This document shows positions 24,042-24,398 of a stretch of 24,398 nucleotides of DNA, in pieces. Both the position numbers and the translations under genes were made by a program. Origin of the DNA: Beroe ovata (taxonomy: Eukaryota; Ctenophora; Nuda; Beroida; Beroidae). Numbering within the stretch: the first letter of the stretch is position 1; the number at the start of each line of letters is the position of its first letter. Below the pieces are notes generated by a model. That model saw only the letters and a list, made by a program, of their open reading frames with translations, was not told the DNA's origin and made no database searches. The DNA is taken from contig CAMPET010000034.1 of NCBI GenBank assembly GCA_946803715.1, positions 335,897 through 360,294 of the forward strand. The letters are read 5' to 3'.

Positions 24042-24141
24042 CACACACCTATCTTCAGATCTGGACTGGACAAGCACCGAGTTATGATCCATAACGAGGT
24101 CCCGGACTGCATGTGTGACGAGTGTGGCAAGTATTTCGAAG
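20164..24141 (+). CDS. Multi-exon C2H2 zinc-finger protein, 3' end outside the window
   Basis: Exons with matching phases: 20164..20216, 20292..20418, 20676..20799, 20881..21003, 21086..21255, 21360..21534, 21615..21687, 21801..21919, 22124..22305, 22612..22692, 22793..22877, 23039..23129 (or its copy 23844..23934) and 24059..24141, then beyond the window. The N-terminus (MELPPMAVYSRQRKRDNQ, then a Lys/Arg-rich part) matches no family I know. An acidic block (EEDDDEDNDGD, DELDELDDDLD) follows. Then come at least eleven C2H2 fingers, mostly C-x2-C-x12-H-x4-H, for example CKECDKSF...HVKSMH and CNICKQVF...HRYEAH. The linkers are not TGEKP-like. The eleventh finger (CDECGKYFE) is cut by an intron. 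It is probably a nuclear DNA-binding regulator; the targets are unknown. The small exon 21615..21687 is the least certain, kept because it alone resolves the phase. Confidence 0.85.
22637..23129 (+). repeat. First copy of a duplicated zinc-finger segment
   Basis: Includes the end of one exon (to 22692) and the exons 22793..22877 and 23039..23129, and runs on into a CA repeat ending at N 23422. It matches 23423-23934 with scattered substitutions and small indels. The exon differences I found are all synonymous. Confidence 0.9.
23380..23421. repeat. CA microsatellite at contig end
   Basis: (ca)n with small interruptions, ending at the single N at 23422. The matching place in the second copy (about 24009-24049) is also a CA repeat, followed by the next zinc-finger exon at 24059. 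Confidence 0.9.
23423..23934 (+). repeat. Second copy of the zinc-finger segment, probable haplotype overlap
   Basis: Starts directly after a single N in the middle of an exon (to 23477), without that exon's acceptor, followed by exon copies 23578..23662 and 23844..23934. Splicing the first copy (ending in phase 2 at 23129) into 23578 (phase 0) would break the frame. The copy therefore cannot simply extend the gene and is best read as the overlapping end of the next contig from the other allele. Confidence 0.8.
24009..24049. repeat. CA microsatellite before zinc-finger exon 24059
   Basis: (ca)n tract just upstream of the acceptor atcttcag. It corresponds to the CA repeat at which the first copy breaks off. 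Confidence 0.9.
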
Positions 24142-24398
24142 GTGAGCATTCGACAGTGCCAAAGTTCGAAATTTGAAATTTTGCTTCGACTGTTAAATGA
24201 AAATGTGTCAGGAAATGACATGAACATTGAACAATGTTCGTGTCACCTCATGACATATCCATCATCCCCCCACCTCCACTCCCCTCTCACACCATCCCTC
24301 TCATCTTGTCTCCACTCCCCTCCATCTTGACATACACTCCTCTCCCCCTCCCCCCAGCACCCCCTACCCTACCCTCACCCCCTCTCACACCATCACCC
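24142..24398. other. Intron start with C/T-rich low-complexity tail
   Basis: Follows the donor G|GTGAGC. From about 24258 to the end it is a C-rich tract of ccctctcacaccatc and ctccactcccc motifs. No coding signal; the next zinc-finger exon would lie beyond the window. Confidence 0.7.

Overview
The window is nuclear DNA of an invertebrate animal. Intron-rich genes with GT-AG splicing encode animal-specific or conserved eukaryotic proteins (SS18 and vezatin homologues, SRP54). Intergenic sequence is AT-rich with many microsatellites. The phylum cannot be fixed from the sequence. Isolated single N bases and one 684-base N run mark contig joins, and several oddities at those joins are assembly effects, not biology.

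Layout. Positions 1-1630 hold two short contig-like segments. Each carries a copy of one SS18 exon (minus strand) plus part of the exon before it. Positions 1632-3484 are non-coding with microsatellites. At 3485-4630 (+) is an intronless papain-family cysteine protease. At 6010-8602 (-) is SRP54 in eight exons (506 aa). At 9528-14767 (-) is an SS18 homologue in ten exons. Its third exon is missing in the N gap but is present at the window start; with it every exon phase closes and the protein is 574 aa. An intronless secreted protein with two C-type lectin domains (10551-11627, +) sits inside SS18 intron 8 on the opposite strand. Between SS18 and the next gene is a tandem array with a unit of about 546 bases (14816-16738). 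At 16824-19032 (-) is a vezatin-like membrane protein in five exons (622 aa). A CpG-rich divergent promoter region separates it from a multi-exon C2H2 zinc-finger gene (20164 to beyond the window end, +), which shows at least eleven fingers.

Three broadly conserved genes (vezatin-like, SS18, SRP54) lie head to tail on the minus strand. They act in adherens junctions, the BAF (SWI/SNF) chromatin complex and co-translational protein targeting, and no shared pathway is evident. The two secreted, intronless genes are on the plus strand between or inside them, which suggests later insertion or retrocopying. I found no mobile defence system, CRISPR array, rRNA or tRNA. The most useful observations are the recovered SS18 exon, synonymous-only haplotype copies at contig joins, the nested lectin, the paired loss of one disulfide in the protease, the repeat array, and splice-acceptor-like sites just upstream of the start codons.
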